Origin: an uncultured Ruminococcus sp.
GTDB taxonomy: Bacteria; Bacillota; Clostridia; Oscillospirales; Ruminococcaceae
Direction: 5' to 3'
DNA length: 14,767 nt
Assembly (NCBI GenBank): GCA_947177345.1
Contig: CAMWUB010000010.1
Coordinates: 1-14,767 of the forward strand
In this document: one piece after another, positions 1 to 8,336 of the stretch
Layout: every line of letters begins with the position of its first letter
Numbering within the stretch: the first letter of the stretch is position 1
Made by a program: the position numbers and the translations under genes
The notes under the pieces: model-generated
The model's input: only the letters and a program-made list of their open reading frames with translations
Database searches by the model: none
Told to the model about the DNA's origin: nothing

Positions 1-83
1 GATATTATATAATTATAATGTATATTCCCTGAAAAAAGTACACATAATAAAATATGACTATTTTTTACATGGAGGTACACCCT

Positions 84-785
84 ATGGAAACCGATAACAA
101 TGATACTGTCATAGAGGAAAAAACAGATGAAGCAAAACTTGTCAAAGAAAACGGTCAGAGTGTTTCGCAGAACTCCAAACATCTTATACACTGCCTGACG
201 GTTATAGGTCAGATTGAGGGGCATTATGTTCTTGCAGAACAGAATAAGACTACCAAATATGAACACATAATACCGGCACTCGTTGCAATCGAACAGGACA
301 GAAGTGTTGAAGGTCTTCTGATAATACTGAATACGGTCGGCGGTGATGTTGAAGCCGGTCTGGCTATAGCGGAACTCATAGCAGGCATGAAAACTCCTAC
401 CGTATCGCTTGTAGTAGGTGGCGGACATTCTATAGGAGTACCGCTTGCGGTGAGTGCTAAACATTCGTTTATAGTGCCTTCGGCATCTATGACTATTCAC
501 CCTGTCCGCATGAACGGTACAGTTTTAGGTGTTCCGCAGACTTTATCTTATTTCGACAAGATGCAGGACAGAATTATTAATTTTGTCACCGGAAACAGTC
601 GGATAAGTGAAGATGATTTCCGTCGCCTGATGTTGAATACACAGGAATTAGTACTTGATGTCGGAAGCGTTCTCGAAGGCGGTAAAGCTGTTGAAATCGG
701 TCTTATTGACGAACTCGGCGGACTTAGCGACGCTCTGGAATGTCTCTATAAACTGATTGAAGAATCTGAAAAAAGATATATTTAA
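84..785 (+). CDS. tepA: ClpP-family serine protease, TepA-like
   Basis: A 233-residue protein of the ClpP/crotonase fold, closest in pattern to Bacillus TepA (YmfB), a ClpP-like peptidase whose cellular role is poorly settled. After a polar N-terminal 35 residues, the ClpP-like core has the nucleophile in GGGHSIG (Ser116) and the catalytic His in TIHPVRM (His139). The 23-residue spacing is close to that of true ClpP. A third catalytic acid is probably in the LVLDVGSVLEGG stretch but I cannot assign it firmly. The C-terminal AVEIGLIDELGG is typical of the family. I chose ATG 84 because GGAGGT at 71-76 lies 7 nt before it; an in-frame ATG at 54 has no good ribosome site. It lies just upstream of ftsK/spoIIIE, as tepA does in Bacillus. 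This supports a TepA rather than a housekeeping ClpP identity. No Clp ATPase gene is nearby. Confidence 0.85.
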   Translation: METDNNDTVIEEKTDEAKLVKENGQSVSQNSKHLIHCLTVIGQIEGHYVLAEQNKTTKYEHIIPALVAIEQDRSVEGLLIILNTVGGDVEAGLAIAELIAGMKTPTVSLVVGGGHSIGVPLAVSAKHSFIVPSASMTIHPVRMNGTVLGVPQTLSYFDKMQDRIINFVTGNSRISEDDFRRLMLNTQELVLDVGSVLEGGKAVEIGLIDELGGLSDALECLYKLIEESEKRYI

Positions 786-798
786 TCTTTAAACATAA

Positions 799-817
799 GG
801 GCGGACTTGGTTCGCCC
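799..817 (+). other. intergenic RNA hairpin between tepA and ftsK
   Basis: GGGCGGA (799-805) pairs with TTCGCCC (811-817) around a CTTGG loop: seven pairs, one of them G-U. The following ATAAAAAT is not a T-run, so this is at best a weak terminator. It could instead be an mRNA processing or stability element in the 59-nt gap before ftsK. Confidence 0.45.
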
Positions 818-844
818 ATAAAAATCCCTGTCAGGAGGTCTATA

Positions 845-3295
845 ATGGCAGATGAAAAAAAAGATAAGTCTGAAAATTCTTTACTGAAATTTCTTCCGAC
901 TATAAAGGATAAAAATTATTTCTGGTCAGTAGTGTTGTTCGCCTTAGGTGTACTGTCGTTTTTCATGATTTTCGTGCAAGGTGGCGATGGCTGGTTAAAA
1001 GTACATAATTTTCTGCTTGGAATGTTCGGATATGCAGTTATACTTGTGCCGGTTATACTTGTTTATACATCTATACAGCTCAGCAAGGGCAAAGACAGCA
1101 AATGTATTTTTGACCGCACTATATGGGGAGTAGTTATAATTTTTCTTATATGCGGGGCGATACAGATTTTTGCTTCAGGTGAATTTAACGGAGAAAGCTT
1201 TGAAGAACACATAAAGAATCTTTATGGAAATGGTGTTGACCTAAGTGGTGGTGGAATCGCAAGTTATATTGTTGCCGGTCCTCTGATTAGTTTTTTCGGT
1301 AAAACCGGTGCAAGAATAATTATAATAATGCTTTTCTTTATTGCCGGAATGTTTCTTACACATAAAAGTCTTATGCAGTTTATAGAATTTATATCAAAAC
1401 CATTCCGGAATTTAGGTAAGCTGATACCCGTACTTTATAGTATGCTTATGGGCGGTGAATTAAATGAAATATTCAGTGATGACGATATAAATGACGATAT
1501 AGAAAAGGAATCTTTCAATGCAGATATGGAAGCAATTAACATAATAAATGACCGTCCGGAAAATCCTGTAAATCCTGATTTTTTTGAAATTTCAGTACCT
1601 GTAAGCGGTAATCCCGAACCTGATGAAGAATTCTGGTTTGATGTTCCGCTTGAATCTGATGAACTTATCAGCGAACCTGAACAATCCGGAGATAATATTT
1701 TTCCTGAATCTGAAACTATACCTGTAATGGCTGAAACTGATTTACCAGAAACACCTGAAGATATTTCAGAAGAAACCGATATATCTGAAAATGAATCAGA
1801 ACCGGAAAAAATATATGAATTTCCGTCTACTGAACTTCTTGAATTATCTGATAATAAATCAGATATACAGGAAATAAATACTGAAATTGATTCAAAAGCG
1901 GAAATAATAGTAAATACTTTGAAAAGCTTCAAAGTAAACGTAACTATGAAATATAAATTAAGAGGTTCTTCGATAACACGCTATGAATTACAACCAGGTA
2001 CAGGAGTTCAGGTAAAGAAAATTAAAAATCTCGAAGATGATATAGCTCTTAATCTTGCTGTACAGAGTGTACGCATAGAAGCTCCCATAGCTGGAAAGTC
2101 CGTTGTAGGAATAGAAGTTCCGAATGAAATAAAAGATATTGTATCTATACGTGAAATACTTTCAACGCCGGATTTCATTAATTCAGAAAGCAAACTTACT
2201 TTTGCGGTCGGCAAGGATATAGCCGGTAATATAATACTCGGCGATATTGCTAAGATGCCACATCTAATAATAGCAGGTACAACCGGTTCAGGCAAATCAG
2301 TATGTACACGTTCCATAATAATGAGTATCCTGTATAATGCCACACCTGAAGAAGTAAAACTGATTCTTATTGACCCTAAAATTGATGAATTCAGTGTATT
2401 TGACGGTATACCACATCTGCTGATACCGATAGTCACTGACTGTAAAAAATCCGCAGGTGCTTTAAACTGGACTGTCTGTGAAATGATGAAGCGTTATCAG
2501 ATGTTTGCAGATGTGGGTGTCAATGATATAAAATCATATAATCTATATGCTGAAGAAAATAAGAATATTAAAAAAATTCCGCAGATTGTTGTATTTATCA
2601 ATGAATTAGCCGATATGATGCTTGTTGTCGGAAAGGAAGTTGAAGATTATATCTGTCGACTTGCTCAGATGGGCAGGGCTTACGGAATACATCTTGTAAT
2701 AGCTACTCAGAGACCTGCCACAGATGTTATAACCGAACTTATAAAGGCAAATATTCCGAGCAGGATAGCACTTTCAGTAATGTCACAGGTTGATTCACGT
2801 ACTATCATAGATATGGCTGGTGCGGATAAACTCATTGGTAACGGCGATATGCTTTATATGCCGATAGGTATGAACAAACCCATACGAGTTCAGGGCTGTT
2901 TTGCCTCACAGTCAGATATAAATGCTACTGTTGAGTTTATCAGGTCTCAGGGAGATGTGATATACGACGACGATATTATTCAGGCAGTTGAAAATTTCAT
3001 ACCACAGAAGAATAAAAATTCTTCCGTCAATAAAAGCGACGATTATAATAATACTTTGCTTACCGATGAGGATTTAATAGAAAAGGCTATCGGACTGGCG
3101 GTAAATAACGGACAGATTTCAACATCTAATATTCAGCGTACGTTGAAATTAGGTTATGCAAGGGCAAAAAGAATAATGGACAAACTCGAAGAAATGAGTA
3201 TTGTCAGTGCTAAAGACGGTGCAAAACCTCGTAAAGTGCTGATTACGGAAATGCAGTATGAGGAAATGAAATCAGGAAAAAAGGAAGGTGTTTAA
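845..3295 (+). CDS. FtsK/SpoIIIE DNA translocase (variant Walker B)
   Basis: An 816-residue membrane-anchored DNA pump that would move chromosomal DNA through the division or spore septum. About four membrane segments are visible (roughly residues 27-45, 56-78, 92-109 and 155-172). An acidic Pro/Ser/Glu-rich linker follows (about 210-345), then the RecA-like motor. Walker A is GTTGSGKS (478-485). The LIKANIPSR and SQVDSRTI motifs are intact. A C-terminal gamma winged-helix domain (about 740-805, with GYARAKRIMDKLEE and GAKPRKVLI) would read orienting DNA sequences. The Walker B motif reads VVFINELAD, with Asn586 where the family has Asp (usually IDELAD). The usual G(R/K)GDML motif is GNGDMLY. 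ATG 845 follows AGGAGG at 833-838. SpoIIIE and FtsK cannot be told apart here, although the tepA neighbour favours SpoIIIE. Motor activity is uncertain given Asn586. Confidence 0.93.
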   Translation: MADEKKDKSENSLLKFLPTIKDKNYFWSVVLFALGVLSFFMIFVQGGDGWLKVHNFLLGMFGYAVILVPVILVYTSIQLSKGKDSKCIFDRTIWGVVIIFLICGAIQIFASGEFNGESFEEHIKNLYGNGVDLSGGGIASYIVAGPLISFFGKTGARIIIIMLFFIAGMFLTHKSLMQFIEFISKPFRNLGKLIPVLYSMLMGGELNEIFSDDDINDDIEKESFNADMEAINIINDRPENPVNPDFFEISVPVSGNPEPDEEFWFDVPLESDELISEPEQSGDNIFPESETIPVMAETDLPETPEDISEETDISENESEPEKIYEFPSTELLELSDNKSDIQEINTEIDSKAEIIVNTLKSFKVNVTMKYKLRGSSITRYELQPGTGVQVKKIKNLEDDIALNLAVQSVRIEAPIAGKSVVGIEVPNEIKDIVSIREILSTPDFINSESKLTFAVGKDIAGNIILGDIAKMPHLIIAGTTGSGKSVCTRSIIMSILYNATPEEVKLILIDPKIDEFSVFDGIPHLLIPIVTDCKKSAGALNWTVCEMMKRYQMFADVGVNDIKSYNLYAEENKNIKKIPQIVVFINELADMMLVVGKEVEDYICRLAQMGRAYGIHLVIATQRPATDVITELIKANIPSRIALSVMSQVDSRTIIDMAGADKLIGNGDMLYMPIGMNKPIRVQGCFASQSDINATVEFIRSQGDVIYDDDIIQAVENFIPQKNKNSSVNKSDDYNNTLLTDEDLIEKAIGLAVNNGQISTSNIQRTLKLGYARAKRIMDKLEEMSIVSAKDGAKPRKVLITEMQYEEMKSGKKEGV

Positions 3296-4087
3296 ATGCC
3301 TGATTTAACTGGTATGCTTAAATATAAAGGCTTGGAATATAGAAAAATGGCTGATGAACTTAAAAATTATTACAGGAATGCCGTTATTTTACTTTGTAGG
3401 GAAAAACAGAATATTCCGACAGGTGCAAGCAAAATGGGCGGATTTCCCGACTTGCCACCGGAAATAGAATATCCGACAATGTCGGAATGTACTATAGAAC
3501 AAGAACATTATGAAAAATCTGCCATGCAGTTAGTCGCACAGATTAATCTGTATGAACTCGCCGAATCAGGTGCGGACGTTGAAAATCTTCTGCCGAAAAC
3601 CGGTATGTTATATATATTATGGAGTGGTGAAGTTTTTGAACTTGAAAGTAATAAATATATTGAAATAAAAGTCACTGAACCCGACAAAACAGCATTTCAT
3701 AAAGTCATTTACTGGGACGGCGATATGTCAACATTAAAACGTACAGAACCACCATGTCCTTATTACAGCAAGTACTTTGAAGAATGTTTTGAGGAATATT
3801 CTGTCACATTTGATTCAGATTCAGAATACAGTGAAGATTCCGCTTCCGAAATAGACGGTCTTGAAGAAGCTGTTGAAACAGATTCTTTTGAATTTACAAA
3901 TTCGGGCGATAAGATATTAGGATTTCCTAAAGGTGCAAACGTTCCATATCTTGACGAAAACACAGTTAGTCTTTTTCAGTTTGACTATCATATGGGTTGT
4001 CTGTGGAGTGAGTACTGGCTTATAAAAAAGGAAGATTTGAAAAATTGTGATTTTTCAAAAGTTTTATTTAGTTGTGATATGGATTAG
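3296..4087 (+). CDS. DUF1963 (YwqG-like) protein
   Basis: A 263-residue protein matching the DUF1963/YwqG family, whose function is not established. The family-like blocks are SKMGGFPDLPPEIEYP (about 45-60), LVAQINLYEL, LPKTGMLYILW, KILGFPKGANVPY and the C-terminal LKNCDFSKVLFSCDMD. Between the two conserved halves lies an acidic Ser/Glu/Asp-rich stretch (about 160-200), probably a flexible insertion. There is no signal peptide or membrane segment, so it is likely cytoplasmic. Its ATG directly follows the ftsK stop codon with no spacer, and its ribosome site (GGAAGG, 3283-3288) lies inside ftsK, so translation is probably coupled to ftsK. The family call rests on recalled motif patterns, not on a search. 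Confidence 0.8.
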   Translation: MPDLTGMLKYKGLEYRKMADELKNYYRNAVILLCREKQNIPTGASKMGGFPDLPPEIEYPTMSECTIEQEHYEKSAMQLVAQINLYELAESGADVENLLPKTGMLYILWSGEVFELESNKYIEIKVTEPDKTAFHKVIYWDGDMSTLKRTEPPCPYYSKYFEECFEEYSVTFDSDSEYSEDSASEIDGLEEAVETDSFEFTNSGDKILGFPKGANVPYLDENTVSLFQFDYHMGCLWSEYWLIKKEDLKNCDFSKVLFSCDMD

Positions 4088-4100
4088 GAGATGACATATT

Positions 4101-6044
4101 TTGTATAAAGGATTTTTACCTGTTTCAAGAAAGGAAATGGACGAACTCGGCATAGAACAGTTTGACTTTATATACATTACCGGCGACGCATACGTTGACC
4201 ACCCCAGCTTCGGAGTAGCTATAATTACAAGGCTTATCGAAGCTATGGGCTTTACAATCGGGATTATCTCGCAACCTGACTGGCATACCGATAAGGATTT
4301 TAAAAAATTCGGAAGTCCTAAATATGCGTTTCTTGTGACTTCCGGAAATATAGATTCTATGGTAGCACATTATACATCTGCAAAAAGAAAGCGTTCCGAA
4401 GACGCATACACCGCCGGAGGTATTGCCGGAAAACGTCCCGACCGTGCGGTAATAGTATACTGTCAGAAAATACGTGAATATTTCGGAGATATTCCGATAG
4501 CTATAGGCGGTCTTGAGGCATCATTGAGACGTTTTGCACATTACGACTACTGGGACGATAATGTAAGACAGTCTATACTTGTGGACAGTGGTGCGGATTT
4601 ACTCATGTATGGTATGGGTGAACATCAGATACAAGAACTTTGTAAAAGACTTTCCACCGGTGAGAATATAAAAAATATACATGATATTCGTGGAACTTGT
4701 TACCTTACAGAACCGGTTAATACTCCGATAGGTTCAGCACAATGTCCGTCATATGAGCAGGTCAGGGATAATAAAAAGGAATACGCCAAAGCGACCAAAA
4801 TTCAATACGACTGGCAAGACGAAGTATATGGAAAAACGATAATCCAGCGACATGGTAATATGATGTTAGTACAGAATCCACCGGCATATAGTCTGACTAC
4901 TGAAGAACTTGATTATATTTATTCATTGCCGTATACAAGGACTTATCACCCGTCATACGAGGCTGTGGGAGGCGTTCCCGGTATCGAGGAAGTCCGCTTT
5001 TCTATAACTCATAACCGTGGTTGTTTCGGATATTGTAATTTCTGTTCAATCGCATTGCATCAGGGTAGGCGTGTGACTTGCAGAAGTGAAAAATCTATAC
5101 TCGAAGAAGCCGAAAGAATTACAAAAATGCCGGATTTCAAGGGATATATACACGATGTAGGAGGTCCTACCGCAAATTTCCGTAGTACGTCGTGTGAAAA
5201 ACAAATCAGTAAGGGTCTTTGTATGGGTAAAAAGTGTCTTGCTCCGAAACCTTGCCCTGCTCTTAAAGTCGAACATACGGAATATATGGAAATATTACGG
5301 AAAATCCGAAAAATAAAGGGAATAAAACGTGTATTTATACGTTCCGGAATAAGATATGATTATCTTATGGAAGACAAAAGTAATGAATTTATCCGTGAGC
5401 TGATAAAGTATCACGTAAGCGGTCAGTTGAAAGTCGCTCCGGAACACTGTTCGGCGGTAGTACTCGATAAAATGGGCAAGCCACATATAGAGGCATACAA
5501 GGCATTTCAGAAAAGATTTTACGAAATCACCAAAGGCATAGGCAAGGAACAGTATTTAGTACCGTATCTTATGTCTTCACACCCCGGAAGTACACTCAAT
5601 GAGGCTATAGAACTTGCGGTATTCCTGAAAGAAAACAAAATCCGTCCGGAGCAGGTACAGGATTTCTACCCGACCCCCGGGACTATTTCAACGTGTATGT
5701 TCTACACGGAACTTGACCCCTACACTATGGAAAGGGTATATGTTCCGAAAACTCCGGAGGAAAAGGCACAGCAAAGAGCATTATTACAGTATTTCCGCCC
5801 ACAGAATAAAGAGATAGTTTTAAAAGCACTCCGGAAAGCCGGAAGATACGATTTAATAGGAACATCACCGGAATGTCTCGTTGACGGAGATAAAAATAAT
5901 AACAGAAAGTCGGGTGAAAGAAATTGGCAGAAAAAAATAAATTCGGACTCACGGACGAACAGAAAAAAAATCTCACAGAATACGCACGGAAAACCAAACA
6001 GGAATACGACCACCAGTCACCGAAACAGAAAAGGAAAACGTTAA
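4101..6044 (+). CDS. YgiQ-family radical SAM protein
   Basis: A 647-residue YgiQ-type (UPF0313) radical SAM protein of unknown substrate. The N-terminal region has the family blocks FLPVSRKEMDE, FIYITGDAYVDHPSFGVAII, GIISQPDW and IGGLEASLRRFAHYDYWDD. The radical SAM cluster motif is CFGYCNFC (Cys308, Cys312, Cys315), which binds the [4Fe-4S] cluster that cleaves SAM. Extra cysteines follow at CEKQISKGLCMGKKCLAPKPC. The start is taken as TTG 4101: an in-frame TGA lies at 4092-4094, AGGAG is at 4086-4090, and the first in-frame ATG would cut into the conserved N-terminus. The last 50 residues (598-647) are very basic, with 17 Lys/Arg. From 5924 on, this tail is encoded by DNA that also encodes the start of the next protein in another frame, which is unusual. 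The function of this family is unknown to me beyond radical SAM chemistry. Confidence 0.92.
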   Translation: MYKGFLPVSRKEMDELGIEQFDFIYITGDAYVDHPSFGVAIITRLIEAMGFTIGIISQPDWHTDKDFKKFGSPKYAFLVTSGNIDSMVAHYTSAKRKRSEDAYTAGGIAGKRPDRAVIVYCQKIREYFGDIPIAIGGLEASLRRFAHYDYWDDNVRQSILVDSGADLLMYGMGEHQIQELCKRLSTGENIKNIHDIRGTCYLTEPVNTPIGSAQCPSYEQVRDNKKEYAKATKIQYDWQDEVYGKTIIQRHGNMMLVQNPPAYSLTTEELDYIYSLPYTRTYHPSYEAVGGVPGIEEVRFSITHNRGCFGYCNFCSIALHQGRRVTCRSEKSILEEAERITKMPDFKGYIHDVGGPTANFRSTSCEKQISKGLCMGKKCLAPKPCPALKVEHTEYMEILRKIRKIKGIKRVFIRSGIRYDYLMEDKSNEFIRELIKYHVSGQLKVAPEHCSAVVLDKMGKPHIEAYKAFQKRFYEITKGIGKEQYLVPYLMSSHPGSTLNEAIELAVFLKENKIRPEQVQDFYPTPGTISTCMFYTELDPYTMERVYVPKTPEEKAQQRALLQYFRPQNKEIVLKALRKAGRYDLIGTSPECLVDGDKNNNRKSGERNWQKKINSDSRTNRKKISQNTHGKPNRNTTTSHRNRKGKR

Positions 6045-6892
6045 TAACTGCAATACCGGTTATACTGCTTATGTTGGTAGGGTTTCTTGTATGGAACTTT
6101 GTCGGTGGTGGACTTTCCGATATGGAGGAACTGACTGTACATTATATAGATGTCGGTCAGGGTGATAGTATCTACATAAAATCCGGTGATACAGATATGC
6201 TTATTGACTGTGGTGAATCCGGTGACTGTGAAAAAGTTATTTCATATCTCGACGGTATGGGCATTACCGATATTGATTACGTTGTAGGAACACACCCGCA
6301 TTCCGACCATATGGGTGGCATGAGTAAGATTGTGGAACACTTCAATATAGGCGAGATGATTATTCCGCATATAGACGACAGCGACACTCCTACAACAAAG
6401 TACTTTGAAAAATTTCTTAATGCCTGCTCCGTGAAGAACTTATCACTTACAGAGGCGGAACTCGGCAGAAAAATAACCCTCAGTGACGCTGAACTTGAAA
6501 TAATTGCTCCGTGCAGTGAGGATTACAGCAATGTGAATAATTATTCCGTTACTTTCATAATGAATCACGGTGAAAATAGTTTTATATTCAGCGGAGATGC
6601 TGAAAAACTCGCAGAAAATGAAATGATTCAGAGCGGAAAACTCACAGATATAGATGTTTATAAAGTCGGACATCATGGCAGTGATACATCATCATCTGAA
6701 GATTTCCTGAACGTCATAAAACCGGATTATGCAGTTATTTCATGTGGTGTCGGCAACTCATACGGACACCCTTGCGATATAACTATTGAAAATCTCAGTA
6801 AGTTTACAGATAAGATTTACCGTACTGACCTTGTCGGAACTGTTGTGTTTACTTCCGACGGTAAAAGTCTTGATGTAAAGACAGAAAGGTAA
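5924..6892 (+). CDS. membrane-anchored ComEC-like metallo-beta-lactamase-fold hydrolase
   Basis: A 322-residue protein with a charged cytoplasmic N-terminus, one membrane segment (about residues 39-59) and an outward-facing metallo-beta-lactamase domain. The metal site motif is HPHSDH (124-129). Later family motifs are FSGDAE, KVGHHGSD (His250, His251) and YGHP. The overall pattern resembles the ComEC/Rec2 C-terminal MBL domain, which is thought to act as a nuclease in DNA uptake; stand-alone versions like this are mostly uncharacterised. The start must be near TTG 5924, because an in-frame TGA lies at 5915-5917 and the next in-frame ATG falls within the membrane segment. The ribosome site is weak (GGGTGAAAG). 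The first 121 nt overlap the end of ygiQ, so translation is probably coupled to it. A DUF3006 gene follows within a few bases, a pairing I recall from other Firmicutes. Confidence 0.87.
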   Translation: MAEKNKFGLTDEQKKNLTEYARKTKQEYDHQSPKQKRKTLITAIPVILLMLVGFLVWNFVGGGLSDMEELTVHYIDVGQGDSIYIKSGDTDMLIDCGESGDCEKVISYLDGMGITDIDYVVGTHPHSDHMGGMSKIVEHFNIGEMIIPHIDDSDTPTTKYFEKFLNACSVKNLSLTEAELGRKITLSDAELEIIAPCSEDYSNVNNYSVTFIMNHGENSFIFSGDAEKLAENEMIQSGKLTDIDVYKVGHHGSDTSSSEDFLNVIKPDYAVISCGVGNSYGHPCDITIENLSKFTDKIYRTDLVGTVVFTSDGKSLDVKTER

Positions 6893-6898
6893 TAATTT

Positions 6899-7108
6899 AT
6901 GAATATTATTGACCGTTTTGAAAATAATAAGGCGATACTCGAAACTGACAGCGGAATGATTGAAATTGAACGCTCACAACTGCCGGAAAACGCCCGTGAA
7001 GGCGACGTTGTTACGGAAAATAACGGTGAATGGTTCGTTGATATTCCGGCAACCGAACAGAGACGCTTATATATGCGTGAATTAATGAAGAGGTTGATGA
7101 AAAAATGA
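6899..7108 (+). CDS. DUF3006 small protein
   Basis: A 69-residue protein fitting DUF3006: it opens with the pattern IDRFENNKAILE, followed by short beta-strand-like segments (MIEIERSQLPENAREGDVV) and ends in a basic helix (RRLYMRELMKRLMKK). There is no signal peptide. It starts 6 nt after the MBL gene, with AAAGG just inside that gene as ribosome site, and its TGA overlaps the next ATG as ATGA. In other genomes DUF3006 proteins commonly sit beside stand-alone ComEC-like MBL genes, which suggests a shared role, but none is established. The family call comes from the sequence pattern plus this neighbour. Confidence 0.8.
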   Translation: MNIIDRFENNKAILETDSGMIEIERSQLPENAREGDVVTENNGEWFVDIPATEQRRLYMRELMKRLMKK

Positions 7109-8322
7109 CTGATATAATTATAATCGGTGGCGGAGCTTCCGGCTGTTTCGGAGCGGTACAGGCTACACGCCTCGGAAAAAGCGTACTACTCTTTGAACCT
7201 AACGAAAAATTAGGCAGGAAACTCCGCATTACAGGTAAGGGCAGATGTAATTTAACTAATAATTCCGACATTCAGGAACATTTAAAAAATATTCCGGTAA
7301 ACAGCAGATTCATGTATAGTGCATTTTCTGCTTTCGATGCTTACGACACAATGAATTTCTTTGAAGAAATCGGCGTACCACTAAAGACAGAACGTGGTAA
7401 CAGAGTTTTTCCGGTAAGCGATAACGCCAACGATATAGCCGATGCTCTTGTACGTGAAATGAAAAAAGCCGGTGTTAAAGTCATACGGAAACGTGTAACT
7501 GAACTTATTACGGAAAATAATATCTGTAAGGGAGTTAAAGCCGGTAATGATGTTTATTATGCTGGATCCGTTCTGATAGCCTGTGGCGGAAAATCCTACT
7601 CAAAAACCGGTTCTGCTGGTGACGGCTACAAGCTTGCGGAATCCGTCGGGCATACGATAACTGAAATAAAACCCAGTCTTGTACCGCTTGTATCTCCGGA
7701 CAGATACTGTGCCGATATGATGGGACTTTCATTGAAAAATGTAACGCTGAATCTATATGACCGTGATAAAATTATATATTCTGAATCCGGTGAAATGCTT
7801 TTCACACATTTCGGAGTTTCAGGACCTCTTGTATTGAGTGCGAGTTCGCATATACGTGAAATGCAGTCCGGACGGTATAAAATTCTCATAGATTTGAAAC
7901 CTGCTCTCACACACGAACAGCTTGATAACAGAATACAGCGTGATTTTTCGGAAAACTTAAACCGTGATTTCATAAACGGTATACGGAAACTTCTTCCGGC
8001 GAAAATGATTCCGGTTATTGTTAAACTTTCCGGAATAAGTCCGGAACAGAAAGTAAACAGCATTACAAGGGAACAGCGTCATAAATTCGGCGAGTTACTG
8101 AAAGCCTTTCCGGTGAGAATATCGGGATTTCGTCCGGTAGAGGAGGCTATCATAACAAGCGGAGGTGTTTCCGTCAGGGAAATAAACCCGAAAACTATGG
8201 AATCGAAAATAATTAAGGGGCTTTTCTTCGCCGGTGAGGTCATAGACGTTGACGCATATACAGGCGGATTCAATTTACAAATAGCTTTTTCAACGGCATA
8301 TTCAGCCATATTACATATGTAA
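7105..8322 (+). CDS. BaiN/YhiN-family FAD-dependent oxidoreductase
   Basis: A 405-residue flavoprotein of the HI0933/YhiN/BaiN family (also annotated as aminoacetone oxidase family). The N-terminal dinucleotide-binding motif is IIIIGGGASG (residues 4-13). The family hallmark GKGRCNLTN is at 44-52. The C-terminal FAD-contact region reads GEVIDVDAYTGGFNLQIAFSTAY. A middle insertion domain (about 190-340) is also typical. The physiological substrate is unclear for most members; BaiN has been linked to bile acid dehydroxylation, but nothing here supports that role. The ATG overlaps the DUF3006 stop codon (ATGA), so it is translationally coupled. It lies directly upstream of cmk, an order I recall from many Clostridia, so it is likely a core gene. 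Confidence 0.9.
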   Translation: MTDIIIIGGGASGCFGAVQATRLGKSVLLFEPNEKLGRKLRITGKGRCNLTNNSDIQEHLKNIPVNSRFMYSAFSAFDAYDTMNFFEEIGVPLKTERGNRVFPVSDNANDIADALVREMKKAGVKVIRKRVTELITENNICKGVKAGNDVYYAGSVLIACGGKSYSKTGSAGDGYKLAESVGHTITEIKPSLVPLVSPDRYCADMMGLSLKNVTLNLYDRDKIIYSESGEMLFTHFGVSGPLVLSASSHIREMQSGRYKILIDLKPALTHEQLDNRIQRDFSENLNRDFINGIRKLLPAKMIPVIVKLSGISPEQKVNSITREQRHKFGELLKAFPVRISGFRPVEEAIITSGGVSVREINPKTMESKIIKGLFFAGEVIDVDAYTGGFNLQIAFSTAYSAILHM

Positions 8323-8336
8323 AGGAGTTTTTTATT

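Noticed and set aside
14..19. TATAAT at the left edge as a promoter -10 box for the first gene
   Set aside because: The matching -35 box would lie before base 1, and the region is so AT-rich that the match means little.
1435..1932. 165-codon minus-strand ORF rich in Ser
   Set aside because: It is the antisense of the Glu/Asp/Ser-rich linker of FtsK, whose GAA/TCA codons leave the opposite strand open; no ribosome site or family motif.
4091..4108. Five-codon upstream ORF (ATG...TAA) overlapping the ygiQ TTG start, as a possible leader peptide
   Set aside because: It is very short and in an AT-rich gap with no regulatory structure; it is most likely chance.
7626..8063. 145-codon minus-strand ORF inside the flavoprotein gene
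   Set aside because: It lies wholly antisense to a well-supported gene and shows no recognisable motif.
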